Of a stretch of DNA of 64,000 nucleotides, positions 36,523 to 44,912 are shown piece by piece. The notes beneath the pieces are model-generated. The model was not told the origin of the DNA. It ran no database searches and saw only the letters and a program-made list of their open reading frames with translations. The DNA comes from Methanomassiliicoccales archaeon (GTDB lineage: Archaea; Thermoplasmatota; Thermoplasmata; Methanomassiliicoccales; JACIVX01). The first letter of the stretch is position 1, and each line of letters begins with the position of its first letter. Made by a program: the position numbers and the translations under genes. Where the stretch lies: contig JAWCLO010000002.1 of the NCBI GenBank assembly GCA_038850735.1, positions 41,902 to 105,901 on the forward strand, written 5' to 3'.

Positions 36523-36559
36523 ATCCAATTTCCACAAGTAAATAACAATAATGCGCTGT

Positions 36560-37345
36560 CTAAATGTGAACAGGGCAAGAGGGGTCACGGGAAACCTCAA
36601 GCATCTCATACCTGTTTCGCAGTCCGTCATAGTAAAAAACGTTTGTGATGCAATCTTTGGTTTTGCCGCTGAGGATCTTGAGCCCTTCTCTCACCTGGAT
36701 AGCTCCAATAATACTTGTTGTTGTTATTTCTGCAGCCGTCTTTGGAATATAGACGGAAACTTCCGATCCCGTGCAACTATACCTCACATTCAATGCTCTT
36801 GAATGCGAAAGGTTCATTGTGCACTGCAAACAAGGAGTGTGTGGAGAGATAACAACCTGGACCTTTCCGAGTGTTCCATCCATTCCTCCGTCTATATATG
36901 GTACTCCTTCCCTATATGCATAGGCGTTAAGATGCAATCGAGCTGATATATTGTCAAGGCACCCAAATACTACAGCGAAATTATCTAGAAACTCTAGATT
37001 CATATCCTCCAGCTTCATAACAATAGGATCAATTACCACATAAGGATTAAGTTCTCTTGCTCGCTCTGCTATGACAATCGCCTTTGCTCTTTTGACCGTT
37101 GCGTCATCATCTCTGAAAAATATGCACCTATTCAAATTTGACCGCACGACGAAATCCATATCGACCACGGTGATTGATTGGACGCCTGATAGAACAAGAT
37201 TTTTTACGACTTCATTACCAAGAGCGCCAGCTCCTACGACTAAGCAGTTCGATGCTTTCACTCTATCGAGATTTATCCATCCTATTCGTTTTGCTCTGTC
37301 AAATCGATCATCATCAGTTCTCCCTGGTTTAATCACTGCCGTCAT
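36560..37345 (-). CDS. E1-like ubiquitin-activating enzyme (ThiF/UBA fold)
   Basis: From ATG 37345 the protein has 261 residues. The nucleotide fold shows VVGAGALGNE (GxGxxG at 38-43), an aspartate plus RSNLNR (68-73), and CLDN (129-132). CLQC (172, 175) and C257-P-V-H260 likely bind zinc as Cys3His instead of Cys4. C191 in RYSCTG lies where UBA3 has its catalytic cysteine. Residues 210-225 (TTSIIGAIQVREGLKIL) match the E1 C-terminal helix. I chose this start because a TATA box is 27 bases upstream; ATG 37390 is the alternative. Confidence 0.92.
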   Translation of the reverse strand: MTAVIKPGRTDDDRFDRAKRIGWINLDRVKASNCLVVGAGALGNEVVKNLVLSGVQSITVVDMDFVVRSNLNRCIFFRDDDATVKRAKAIVIAERARELNPYVVIDPIVMKLEDMNLEFLDNFAVVFGCLDNISARLHLNAYAYREGVPYIDGGMDGTLGKVQVVISPHTPCLQCTMNLSHSRALNVRYSCTGSEVSVYIPKTAAEITTTSIIGAIQVREGLKILSGKTKDCITNVFYYDGLRNRYEMLEVSRDPSCPVHI

Positions 37346-37365
37346 CGGAGAACCTAATTCTAGCC

Positions 37366-37376
37366 AAATTAATAAA
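37366..37376 (-). promoter_or_regulatory. TATA box of the ubiquitin-like cassette
   Basis: CTTTATTAATTT on the minus strand is centred 27 bases before ATG 37345, predicting a leaderless transcript for E1. If ATG 37390 were used, this box would lie inside the gene. Confidence 0.5.
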
Positions 37377-37408
37377 GAAAATTCTTCCATTTCGAAATAT
37401 GATAATAA

Positions 37409-37445
37409 GACGCCCCTGCGTCATCACGAAAAGAAAACGGTTTTC
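37409..37445. promoter_or_regulatory. Two inverted repeats upstream of the ubiquitin-like cassette
   Basis: GACGC-CCCT-GCGTC (37409-37422) and GAAAAC-G-GTTTTC (37433-37445) lie 33-80 bases upstream of the cassette TATA box, between E1 and the divergent trpS. They are candidate activator or repressor sites; no factor can be named. Confidence 0.35.
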
Positions 37446-37684
37446 GATGAAAACGCACCTAGACTGGATGATTGCTAAAATAGAACATGCTGTCATGCTG
37501 TCGATTTAAGCCATTCTATCTGCCAACAGAGAATAGGATTACAAACTTTCCGCCGTGGCGTGTCGTTAAGGTGCCACTAAGAAATGAGATTTGCAACACT
37601 ATCAACCCTCAGCGAACGGAATAAGTGCTAGTAGTTGGAAAAATTCATTACACATTAAGCGGTTCGTCGAAAATCGGTGCCCAC

Positions 37685-38812
37685 ATGAACAATAATTTCA
37701 CGGTGACTCCTTGGGAGGTCTCAGGAGAGATCGATTACGACTTACTGCTTGAAAAATTTGGCACAAAGAGAATCGACGAGGAAATGTTGACAAGATTATC
37801 AAGATATGGAAACCTACATCCAATGCTTCGTAGAGGCATTGCATATTCCCATCGGGACCTTGACTGGATTCTTGATAGATACGATAATGGGGAGAAATTT
37901 ATTTTATATACCGGTAGAGGACCTTCTGGAAGTACACATATCGGTCACCTTGTCACGTGGATGTTTACAAAACATCTCCAAGATATTTTCGGCGCAAAGC
38001 TCTATTTCCAAATGACTGATGATGAGAAGTTCCTCTTCAATGAGAATCTCACGCTTGATGATACCAAAAAAAACGCATACGAGAACGCCTTAGACGTGAT
38101 CGCTCTTGGTTTTGATGCCAAACATACTAAAATATTCCTTGATACAGAATTTATTAGGACAATATATCCAATCGCACTCAAGGTTGCGAAAAGAGTGACT
38201 TTTTCGACCGTCAAAGCCGTTTTTGGATTCGACAATAGTTGTAATATCGGTTCGATTTTCTACACTAGTATTCAAGCAGCTCCTGCCTTTCTCGAATCGG
38301 AATTGCAGGGAAGAAATATCCCTTGCTTGATACCATGTGGTATCGACCAAGATGCTCACTTCAGGGTTGCAAGGGATGTAGCACCGATCCTTGGATACTA
38401 CAAGCCAGCTCTAATCCACAACAAGATGTTTCCAAGCCTTATGGGCGGGGATAAGATGTCATCTTCGCAACCTGAAACAACAATTTTCACCACCGATAAC
38501 GCTCAAACTGTGAAAAGAAAGATTGCCAATGCATTTACTGGCGGTGCTGTATCTGCTGCAGAGCAAAGAAAAACAGGTGGAAAGCCAGATATATGTTCAG
38601 TTTTCAAATATGAATATTTCCTATTTGAGCCCGACGATAAAAAGCTGGAGGATCTCATACATGAATGCAGGTTGGGAAAGATCCTTTGCGGTGAATGTAA
38701 GAAGAAATTAGCGGACAAAATCGTCAAGTTTTTGGAATTACATCAAAAGAAAAGGGAGGAGGCACGGCAGAAACTCGAGGATTTCATGCTAAGGGATTTC
38801 GATGGAAATTAA
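37685..38812 (+). CDS. trpS: Tryptophanyl-tRNA synthetase
   Basis: Class I synthetase charging tRNA-Trp. GPSGSTHIGHLV is the HIGH-type motif and GGDKMSSSQP the KMSKS motif; PCGIDQDAHFRVARD is the archaeal/eukaryal TrpRS signature. I start at ATG 37685 (375 residues); the frame stays open to GTG 37625 but those residues are not family-like. It overlaps trmO by eleven bases. Confidence 0.95.
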   Translation: MNNNFTVTPWEVSGEIDYDLLLEKFGTKRIDEEMLTRLSRYGNLHPMLRRGIAYSHRDLDWILDRYDNGEKFILYTGRGPSGSTHIGHLVTWMFTKHLQDIFGAKLYFQMTDDEKFLFNENLTLDDTKKNAYENALDVIALGFDAKHTKIFLDTEFIRTIYPIALKVAKRVTFSTVKAVFGFDNSCNIGSIFYTSIQAAPAFLESELQGRNIPCLIPCGIDQDAHFRVARDVAPILGYYKPALIHNKMFPSLMGGDKMSSSQPETTIFTTDNAQTVKRKIANAFTGGAVSAAEQRKTGGKPDICSVFKYEYFLFEPDDKKLEDLIHECRLGKILCGECKKKLADKIVKFLELHQKKREEARQKLEDFMLRDFDGN

Positions 38813-39182
38813 ACCGATTGGATATGTAAAGAACGCTGCGGAAGATGATACAGATTTCGATGAACTGATATCAGAAGTCATCATATTACCAGAATATGCA
38901 GACGGGCTATATAGGATCGAAGAATGCGATGAGCTGGAAATAATATTTTATTTTCACAAATCCGAATCATACAAGCTGAGAGTTCATCCCCATCATGATC
39001 CGACCTTACCTGAAGTGGGTGTTTTTTCATCGAGGAGTCCAAAAAGACCAAATTTCCTTGGACTCACGCGTGTGAAATTAATCGATCGCAAAGGAAATGT
39101 CATCGTAGTCAAAGGGCTCGATGCTTTTAACGGCACGCCTGTAATTGACATAAAGCCAGCGGCGAGGAGAGACCAACGTTAA
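38802..39182 (+). CDS. trmO: tRNA (N6-threonylcarbamoyladenosine37) methyltransferase, TrmO/TsaA family
   Basis: The 126-residue protein is a compact TsaA-like beta barrel: MEIKPIGYVKN at the start, HPHHDPTLPEVGVFSSRSPKRPNFLGLT in the middle (SAM-binding core) and DIKPA near the end. Bacterial TrmO uses SAM to methylate t6A37; archaeal members are shorter and less studied. Linked to trpS by an eleven-base overlap and, notably, in the same window as kae1, which makes t6A. Confidence 0.88.
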   Translation: MEIKPIGYVKNAAEDDTDFDELISEVIILPEYADGLYRIEECDELEIIFYFHKSESYKLRVHPHHDPTLPEVGVFSSRSPKRPNFLGLTRVKLIDRKGNVIVVKGLDAFNGTPVIDIKPAARRDQR

Positions 39183-39394
39183 AGTTCGAAAAATTATGAA
39201 CTCTTTCAGTAAACCAAACTATACTAGTTGGACGAAATAATTGAGTGGAGCAGCATCATGAATAAATGAAACAATGTACTCAATTTTCCGCCACGCAAAT
39301 GAAATTGTCTACTGGCAGAGTAACTTTCCTTAAAGAGATTGAAAAAGACGCATGCAAAAACGAAAAATAGTACTCTAGTTTTTATCCCATCTGC

Positions 39395-40915
39395 ATGACA
39401 ATCCGAGACATACTGGAAAGTCTTAGTCCTAATGAGAAACGCGTCTTGACAATTCTCAGGAACACCAATGCTCCATTGACGCCAGAGGAAATCTTAGGTA
39501 AGGGTAACTTCAAACAGCTTGTAGAGGTTATGAATGCGGTTTCATGGCTACAATCAAAAAACCTCGTAGTGGTGAATGAGAGTGTTACGAAGATTTACTC
39601 GATTAAAGACAAAGAAATTGTAATGAAAAGGCTACCGGAACGAAGAGCTCTGGAGATAATTGTTGCCTCTGGTGGCAGACTTGATACGAACGAACTTCAA
39701 AAGGCAATGAGCAGAGATGAACTACCGATTGCCATAGGATGGCTTAGAAGAAAGGGACTTGCTACGATTGAAAAGCAAGACAATAAAACGATAATCTCGC
39801 TTACGACACAGGGCTACGAAGTACAAAATTCTAAGATGCGTGACGAGGAAATTCTTGAGATTCTCTCAGAAAGAGATCTAAAGGAAAATGAGATCGACAA
39901 GAAACTCGTCCAGGAACTAAAATCGCGACAAGACCTCATCACGGAAAGGCTTGCAATAAGCAGGAATATAGCACTCACGCAGTTGGGCGCTGAAGTTGCA
40001 CAATTGATCGAAGAGGTCAAGGAAGAAATTGGACAACTCACGCCAGAAATTTTGCAGACGGGCAAATGGAGAAATGTCTATCTTCGAAAATATGACATTA
40101 GAGCGTTCGCACCATCAGTCTATCCAGGTAAGAAACATCCGATTACGAGGATGGCAGCAGAAGTTCGAAGGATCTTCGTCCAGATGGGATTTAATGAAAT
40201 TGATGATGAATATATTCAGGCAGCTTTTTGGAATATGGATGCGTTATTCACACCGCAGGACCATCCTGCGAGGGATCTCCAGGACACTTTCTACCTCAAG
40301 AAACCAATGAAGATTCCGCTCGAAGATGAAGAAACGATAAAAAAAGTTAAAGCGATGCACGAAAATGGAGGATGGACTGGTTCAACAGGTTGGCGGTACT
40401 CTTGGAGAAAAGAAGAGGCTGAGAAGGCTCTTTTGCGAACCCATACCACAGTGGCAACGATTCGGTATCTAGCCAAACATCCAGATCCTCCAATTAAAGT
40501 CTTTTCCATTAGTCGAATTTTCCGCAATGAATCGATTGATGCAACGCATTTGCCAGAGTTCATGCAGATAGAGGGGATCGTCGTTGAGGAAAGTGCGAAT
40601 TTTGACATGCTCTGTGGTATCCTTAAAGAGTTCTATCGTCGGATGGGATTTGAGAAACTCCGCTTCCGACCTGGATACTTTCCGTACACTGAACCATCGC
40701 TCGAAGTTGAGGTGTTTTATAACGGGAAATGGATGGAGCTGGGAGGTGCGGGAATCTTTCGGCCTGAGGTGACCGCACCATTTGGAGTTAAGTGCAATGT
40801 GCTTGCATGGGGATTAGGGTTTGAGCGCCTTGCTATGCTTCGTTGGAATCTGTTAGATATCAGGGATCTTTATATCAGCGACATTGACCTATTGAGGGGC
40901 AGCCCTTTTTTCTGA
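39395..40915 (+). CDS. pheS: Phenylalanyl-tRNA synthetase alpha subunit
   Basis: 506 residues. The N-terminal third contains winged-helix repeats as in archaeal/eukaryal PheRS alpha. The catalytic class II core has PGKKHPITRMAAEVR, MDALFTPQDHPARDLQDTFY (motif region 2) and GAGIFRPEVTAPFG with LAWGLGFERLAMLR (motif 3). The beta subunit is not in the window. The tail overlaps the convergent wHTH-TPR gene by 41 bases. Confidence 0.96.
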   Translation: MTIRDILESLSPNEKRVLTILRNTNAPLTPEEILGKGNFKQLVEVMNAVSWLQSKNLVVVNESVTKIYSIKDKEIVMKRLPERRALEIIVASGGRLDTNELQKAMSRDELPIAIGWLRRKGLATIEKQDNKTIISLTTQGYEVQNSKMRDEEILEILSERDLKENEIDKKLVQELKSRQDLITERLAISRNIALTQLGAEVAQLIEEVKEEIGQLTPEILQTGKWRNVYLRKYDIRAFAPSVYPGKKHPITRMAAEVRRIFVQMGFNEIDDEYIQAAFWNMDALFTPQDHPARDLQDTFYLKKPMKIPLEDEETIKKVKAMHENGGWTGSTGWRYSWRKEEAEKALLRTHTTVATIRYLAKHPDPPIKVFSISRIFRNESIDATHLPEFMQIEGIVVEESANFDMLCGILKEFYRRMGFEKLRFRPGYFPYTEPSLEVEVFYNGKWMELGGAGIFRPEVTAPFGVKCNVLAWGLGFERLAMLRWNLLDIRDLYISDIDLLRGSPFF

Positions 40916-42203
40916 TCAATTGTAATTTGTCGACGATCTCAGCAGATTTCTCATTCATCCCGAGTATTTTGTATGCCTCCGAAAGTGCCTCCAGAATGTC
41001 AGCGGATTGAGCGCTACCTGCAAGACCCATGCTTTTGCTCAGATATCTAATAGCATCTTGTCCATTACCCATTTTTAAGTAAGCCACCCCGAGCTGGTAA
41101 AGGGCGCGATCGAGCAATTCGGGATCTTGCTTTTTTGTTTTGAGAGATATCACCTTCATTAGTACTTCTCTTGCCTCATTGAGTTTGCCTAGGCCAATTA
41201 ATGCGTCGGCGATATCACAGTCAAGTTCTGCGTTCTGATCATTTTCACCAAACCGCTGCCTAGCTTCTCGCAGTAATTCTAGCGCACCGTTTAGATCTCC
41301 CTTTGATAATAATATTCGACCTTGTATGATCTTTCCCAGGATTACATCCTGTAGATTGCCTTGCAATGCGAGCATGTTGAGTGCTTTCTCCGCGTATTCA
41401 AGATGTCCAGTTTTCCTTGCAACTTCCGCAATAAATAACCAAATCTGCCCCGCATATTTCTTGGAAGGATCCGCAATCCCGTTGAGAATTGATAGAAGGT
41501 CCTCGTCTGCGTTTGCAAGCAGATCTTTGCTCCTGCTTGTGATTAGCATTTCCACTTCCCGTTTACGTCCAGCGTTGATCAAATGATATAAGCGTTCTTT
41601 ATAGTCTCCTTCTTTTAACCAATAGTCTGCTGCAAAACTATGGTAACGTTTAAGGTCAGAAGGATCTACAATTTTCTGAATATACTGTCTAATATTTTGG
41701 GGGATCTCGACCAAACCCTTTTCATCCATGGGAAGAATAGGAACGGTGGTATCTGGTAGAGCGCTCCGTCTGAATGGCTTTCTGAATACGCATGCCTGGG
41801 CAAGTATTGGTCTGAGTTCGGCGTCTGTGGCGTTCCATAGCTCTTCGCCCTTGCATTTGCGAAGATCAAGCAATGGGCCAATTGCGATACCTTCTTTTTC
41901 TGCAAATTCCCTTATCTTTTGTGCGCGCTCCTCTCCACGGGAGGTGAGAAAGTAAACTTTTCGTTTTGTTTTCCCCCTTTTGATGTGTGAAAGTTTTTCG
42001 ATAACTTCGCCACTTTCTTTTAGTTTCTTGAGCTCGATTGCAGCATGAGCTCTCGAAATCCTTATCGCAAGGGCTATACCGTCTTGACTCACATCAGATG
42101 GAACATCATATTCATTTTGATATTTGGAGTACTGAGATAGATGCAGTATGATCCTTTCGGACACCGTGAGATATGGAGTCATCAAGCCAGATTTAGAATA
42201 CAT
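40875..42203 (-). CDS. Winged-helix protein with TPR-like repeats
   Basis: 442 residues. Residues 8-75 form a winged helix-turn-helix (ISRAHAAIELKKLKESGEV, then a basic wing RGKTKRKVYFLT). Residues 185-430 are helical repeats of the TPR kind (GDLNGALELLREAR, GKLNEAREVLMKVI, LYQLGVAYLKMGNGQDAIRYL). This architecture is common in Thermoplasmata and suggests a transcription regulator with a protein-interaction arm. M8 is an alternative start. No target is known. Confidence 0.82.
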   Translation of the reverse strand: MYSKSGLMTPYLTVSERIILHLSQYSKYQNEYDVPSDVSQDGIALAIRISRAHAAIELKKLKESGEVIEKLSHIKRGKTKRKVYFLTSRGEERAQKIREFAEKEGIAIGPLLDLRKCKGEELWNATDAELRPILAQACVFRKPFRRSALPDTTVPILPMDEKGLVEIPQNIRQYIQKIVDPSDLKRYHSFAADYWLKEGDYKERLYHLINAGRKREVEMLITSRSKDLLANADEDLLSILNGIADPSKKYAGQIWLFIAEVARKTGHLEYAEKALNMLALQGNLQDVILGKIIQGRILLSKGDLNGALELLREARQRFGENDQNAELDCDIADALIGLGKLNEAREVLMKVISLKTKKQDPELLDRALYQLGVAYLKMGNGQDAIRYLSKSMGLAGSAQSADILEALSEAYKILGMNEKSAEIVDKLQLIRKKGCPSIGQCR

Positions 42204-42436
42204 CTATATAGATGTGCGCTGGTGATTATTATGCATGATAATCAGCAATGAATTCACACCTATATCGACGAATCTGACCTTTCTTGCTTCGATTGAGCAT
42301 GAAGATCGTCCTCCGTGTCAATATGGCCATAAATGTGAAACGATAGTGTCACAATCGGGTACTCAATCGGTTCCCTCCTCGCAAATTTCAATAGCAGTTA
42401 AGGGATGAAGGAATTCTGTCATTGAATGATGATCCC

Positions 42437-43264
42437 ATGAAACTGATTGTCTGTAGCTTGCAGGACAAAGCGAGCATCAATATTAGAAATTCTATTTTTT
42501 CAAGCTATAGATGGTCATATGAAGGCGAGTTTGACGATAATGAGGTCTATTCGAATGGAGAAAACCTTTTAGTTAGCATAAATGAACTCCACCTTAATGC
42601 CGATAACATTGAAAAGGATATTAGTGAAAAGATGGGTTATGAGGTTGAAGAGATCATTTTTCTTTCCAGACATAAAGCAGCATCGGGGATCCATACTCTA
42701 ACTGTGCACCCGATCGGAAATTATCTTACAGCAGAATATGGAGGTCTAGATCGGACACTTGTTCCGGCCATGCCTCGAAGAATGACTCAAATGCTCAGAG
42801 AAATGAAGCGGTTGGCATCTAATTTAGACTTCGAAGTGAGCTTCGAGGTAACCCATCATGGCCCCTACGCAACAAGACCCACGTGTTTTATTGAAATAGG
42901 AAGCGACCAATCTATGTGGGATAATTTAGAGGCTGCGGGAGTAATAGCGAAAAGCGTAATGATAGCAGAAGTTTCTGATGATCCGGTCGCTATCGGTATA
43001 GGCGGTGGGCATTATGCACCTCGATTTTCAGAAGTTGCACTCACAAAGAAGATTTCCTTTGGCCATATGATACCAAGCTACGTACTCGAAAAACTTGACG
43101 ACGAAGGAATCGAAAGAACTCTTAGAATGGCAGCTGAAAATACACCCAATGTAAGATATGCGTACATTCACAGAAAGGCGATGAAACGATCTGACGTCAC
43201 AAAAATGCTAAGTCTGCTCGCTAAAATCGGTCTAGAAATCGTCGATAGTCAATCGCTCCCCTAA
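42437..43264 (+). CDS. dtdA: Archaeal D-aminoacyl-tRNA deacylase
   Basis: The product (275 residues from ATG 42437) matches the DtdA/GEK1 family: MKLIVCSLQDKASINI at the start, IIFLSRHKAASGIHTLTVHPIGN, EVTHHGP, IEIGS and the GIGGGHYAP metal-site motif. It hydrolyses D-amino acids from mischarged tRNA. TTG 42422 would add five residues; I prefer the ATG, which matches the family N-terminus. Confidence 0.94.
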   Translation: MKLIVCSLQDKASINIRNSIFSSYRWSYEGEFDDNEVYSNGENLLVSINELHLNADNIEKDISEKMGYEVEEIIFLSRHKAASGIHTLTVHPIGNYLTAEYGGLDRTLVPAMPRRMTQMLREMKRLASNLDFEVSFEVTHHGPYATRPTCFIEIGSDQSMWDNLEAAGVIAKSVMIAEVSDDPVAIGIGGGHYAPRFSEVALTKKISFGHMIPSYVLEKLDDEGIERTLRMAAENTPNVRYAYIHRKAMKRSDVTKMLSLLAKIGLEIVDSQSLP

Positions 43265-43271
43265 CCTCACT

Positions 43272-43961
43272 CTACTTCAGGCGAAAGCCGCAGATGGGAC
43301 AAACAATCCAACCCTCTTCAATAGGAGATCCACAGTTAGTGCATTTCAGTTCATCCTTTTTCTTTTTCAAATTTCTATCAACCCCGGCTCCAGAGATCTG
43401 GTTGTACCTAGGCCTGATTTCTTGCCGAGCAGGAGACCAAGCCGTCACCGAGCGATGTAGATTCAAATGGTTGAATAGTAGTAATAAAGACCCAGAGAAA
43501 ATGAGTACCGAGGCAAATGCTGCCAGGAATATTGCTGAGCCATACTTCATTCCCGCAATAATGCCGACTGAGTAGTCCTCTGTTATCCAGAGAACTGTCA
43601 TCGTAATAAGAATAATACAAACCATCGCAAATAGGAACGACAGCAGGGACCACACACCGATATTAAATTTGATTTCCCTTCTAGCAAGAGCAACTTCTCC
43701 AAGTGCCACTAAAAGTAATGCTACGGAAACCGCGATGATTGCAAAAATAATCCAATAACGATCTGAGAAATCTAATAAGTCGTTTACAATGATCGCCTCC
43801 GTTGCACCTGGACTTCGATATACCTCAAGCCAAGGGAGAAATGCTGTTGAGATAATCATCAGCGATCCAACGATACAAAAGATCGCTCCGATTATTTGCA
43901 GAATAGTTGTCTTTCCCTTCGCAACTCGTATTGGTTGAGGTTTTAGAGTCTGTTTATTCAT
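43272..43961 (-). CDS. Four-helix membrane protein with C-terminal zinc ribbon
   Basis: 229 residues. Hydrophobic helices lie near 24-46, 70-92, 102-127 and 138-163. A basic linker (KKKKDELK) leads to a zinc ribbon CTNCGSPIEEGWIVCPICG at the C-terminus. Ribbon-tagged membrane proteins like this are frequent in Thermoplasmata; function unknown. The ribbon is predicted to be cytoplasmic by the positive-inside rule. Confidence 0.75.
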   Translation of the reverse strand: MNKQTLKPQPIRVAKGKTTILQIIGAIFCIVGSLMIISTAFLPWLEVYRSPGATEAIIVNDLLDFSDRYWIIFAIIAVSVALLLVALGEVALARREIKFNIGVWSLLSFLFAMVCIILITMTVLWITEDYSVGIIAGMKYGSAIFLAAFASVLIFSGSLLLLFNHLNLHRSVTAWSPARQEIRPRYNQISGAGVDRNLKKKKDELKCTNCGSPIEEGWIVCPICGFRLK

Positions 43962-44171
43962 ACAAACATCCCTTCTTTCGAGGCAAATTTCTCAACAAGG
44001 AACATAATTGTATCCAATGCTATTTAATCTGATTCTGGCAGTTCTATGCGAATTTCATCCTTACCATGGTAAACTGTTCGGCACGTTCACCACGGCGATT
44101 TCAGCCCGTTTGAGCTCAATATCGATTTTAATCCGTTGAAATTAGTAACTGCCGTCGGAAATCCACCTCGA

Positions 44172-44855
44172 TCAGTCTGAAACTATTGTACCTTTGATCT
44201 TATTGCCTCTAACTGCGCTTTCCAAATCTCCGAGATCCCGCCCATTCACAATATAAACTGGGATATTTGACTCCATGGCGATTTGAGCCCCTAATTTATC
44301 AAATACATCTGATGGTCCAGCTTGATGATCCCCCTTATCTACGAGTTTGATTAGCTCCTCAAATGTAAGTTTTTGATATCTTATTGCATTGCGCACCTTT
44401 TTTGGATCGGCAGAATAAGCCGCATCGACGGAAGTAGCGTTCACGATTCTAGCAGAGGAAGACTCTCTCGCTACCATTGCTGCAACAGCATCGGTTGTAT
44501 GACCTGGTACAGTACCTCCCATTACCACCACAGGATAACTAGACATCAAAACAGATGCTTCTCTTGATGTCGTTGGGATACTCGGTGGTACAATATCTTT
44601 AAGAAGGGTTTGCAGAAGCTTAGCATTGAGACGTGTCACTACAATCCCAAGCTCATCTTGTTCCTCTCTGCTCATACCTAGGCTCCTAGCAACCGATATG
44701 TAATACCGTGCAATCTTTCCCCCTCCACAAACTATACACAATCTATATTCTTTCGAAAGGGCTCGAATCAAATTCACCAATTTTCTGATGAATTCCGCAT
44801 CCTCGTCGCCTGGAACCAAAATCGAGCCTCCGATCGAAATCACGACAGATTCCAT
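44172..44855 (-). CDS. pyrH: UMP kinase
   Basis: An amino-acid-kinase-fold protein of 227 residues, the archaeal UMP kinase length. VVISIGGSILVPG near the start binds phosphate, CIVCGGGKIARYY follows, and VVVMGGTVPGHTTDAVAA is specific to archaeal PyrH. It makes UDP from UMP and complements pyrC in the window. A GGTG element precedes the ATG. Confidence 0.94.
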   Translation of the reverse strand: MESVVISIGGSILVPGDEDAEFIRKLVNLIRALSKEYRLCIVCGGGKIARYYISVARSLGMSREEQDELGIVVTRLNAKLLQTLLKDIVPPSIPTTSREASVLMSSYPVVVMGGTVPGHTTDAVAAMVARESSSARIVNATSVDAAYSADPKKVRNAIRYQKLTFEELIKLVDKGDHQAGPSDVFDKLGAQIAMESNIPVYIVNGRDLGDLESAVRGNKIKGTIVSD

Positions 44856-44912
44856 ATGGACACCAACAGATTTAGATAGTGTAATTTCTTTTGGCCTACA
44901 AAAAAGAATGGG

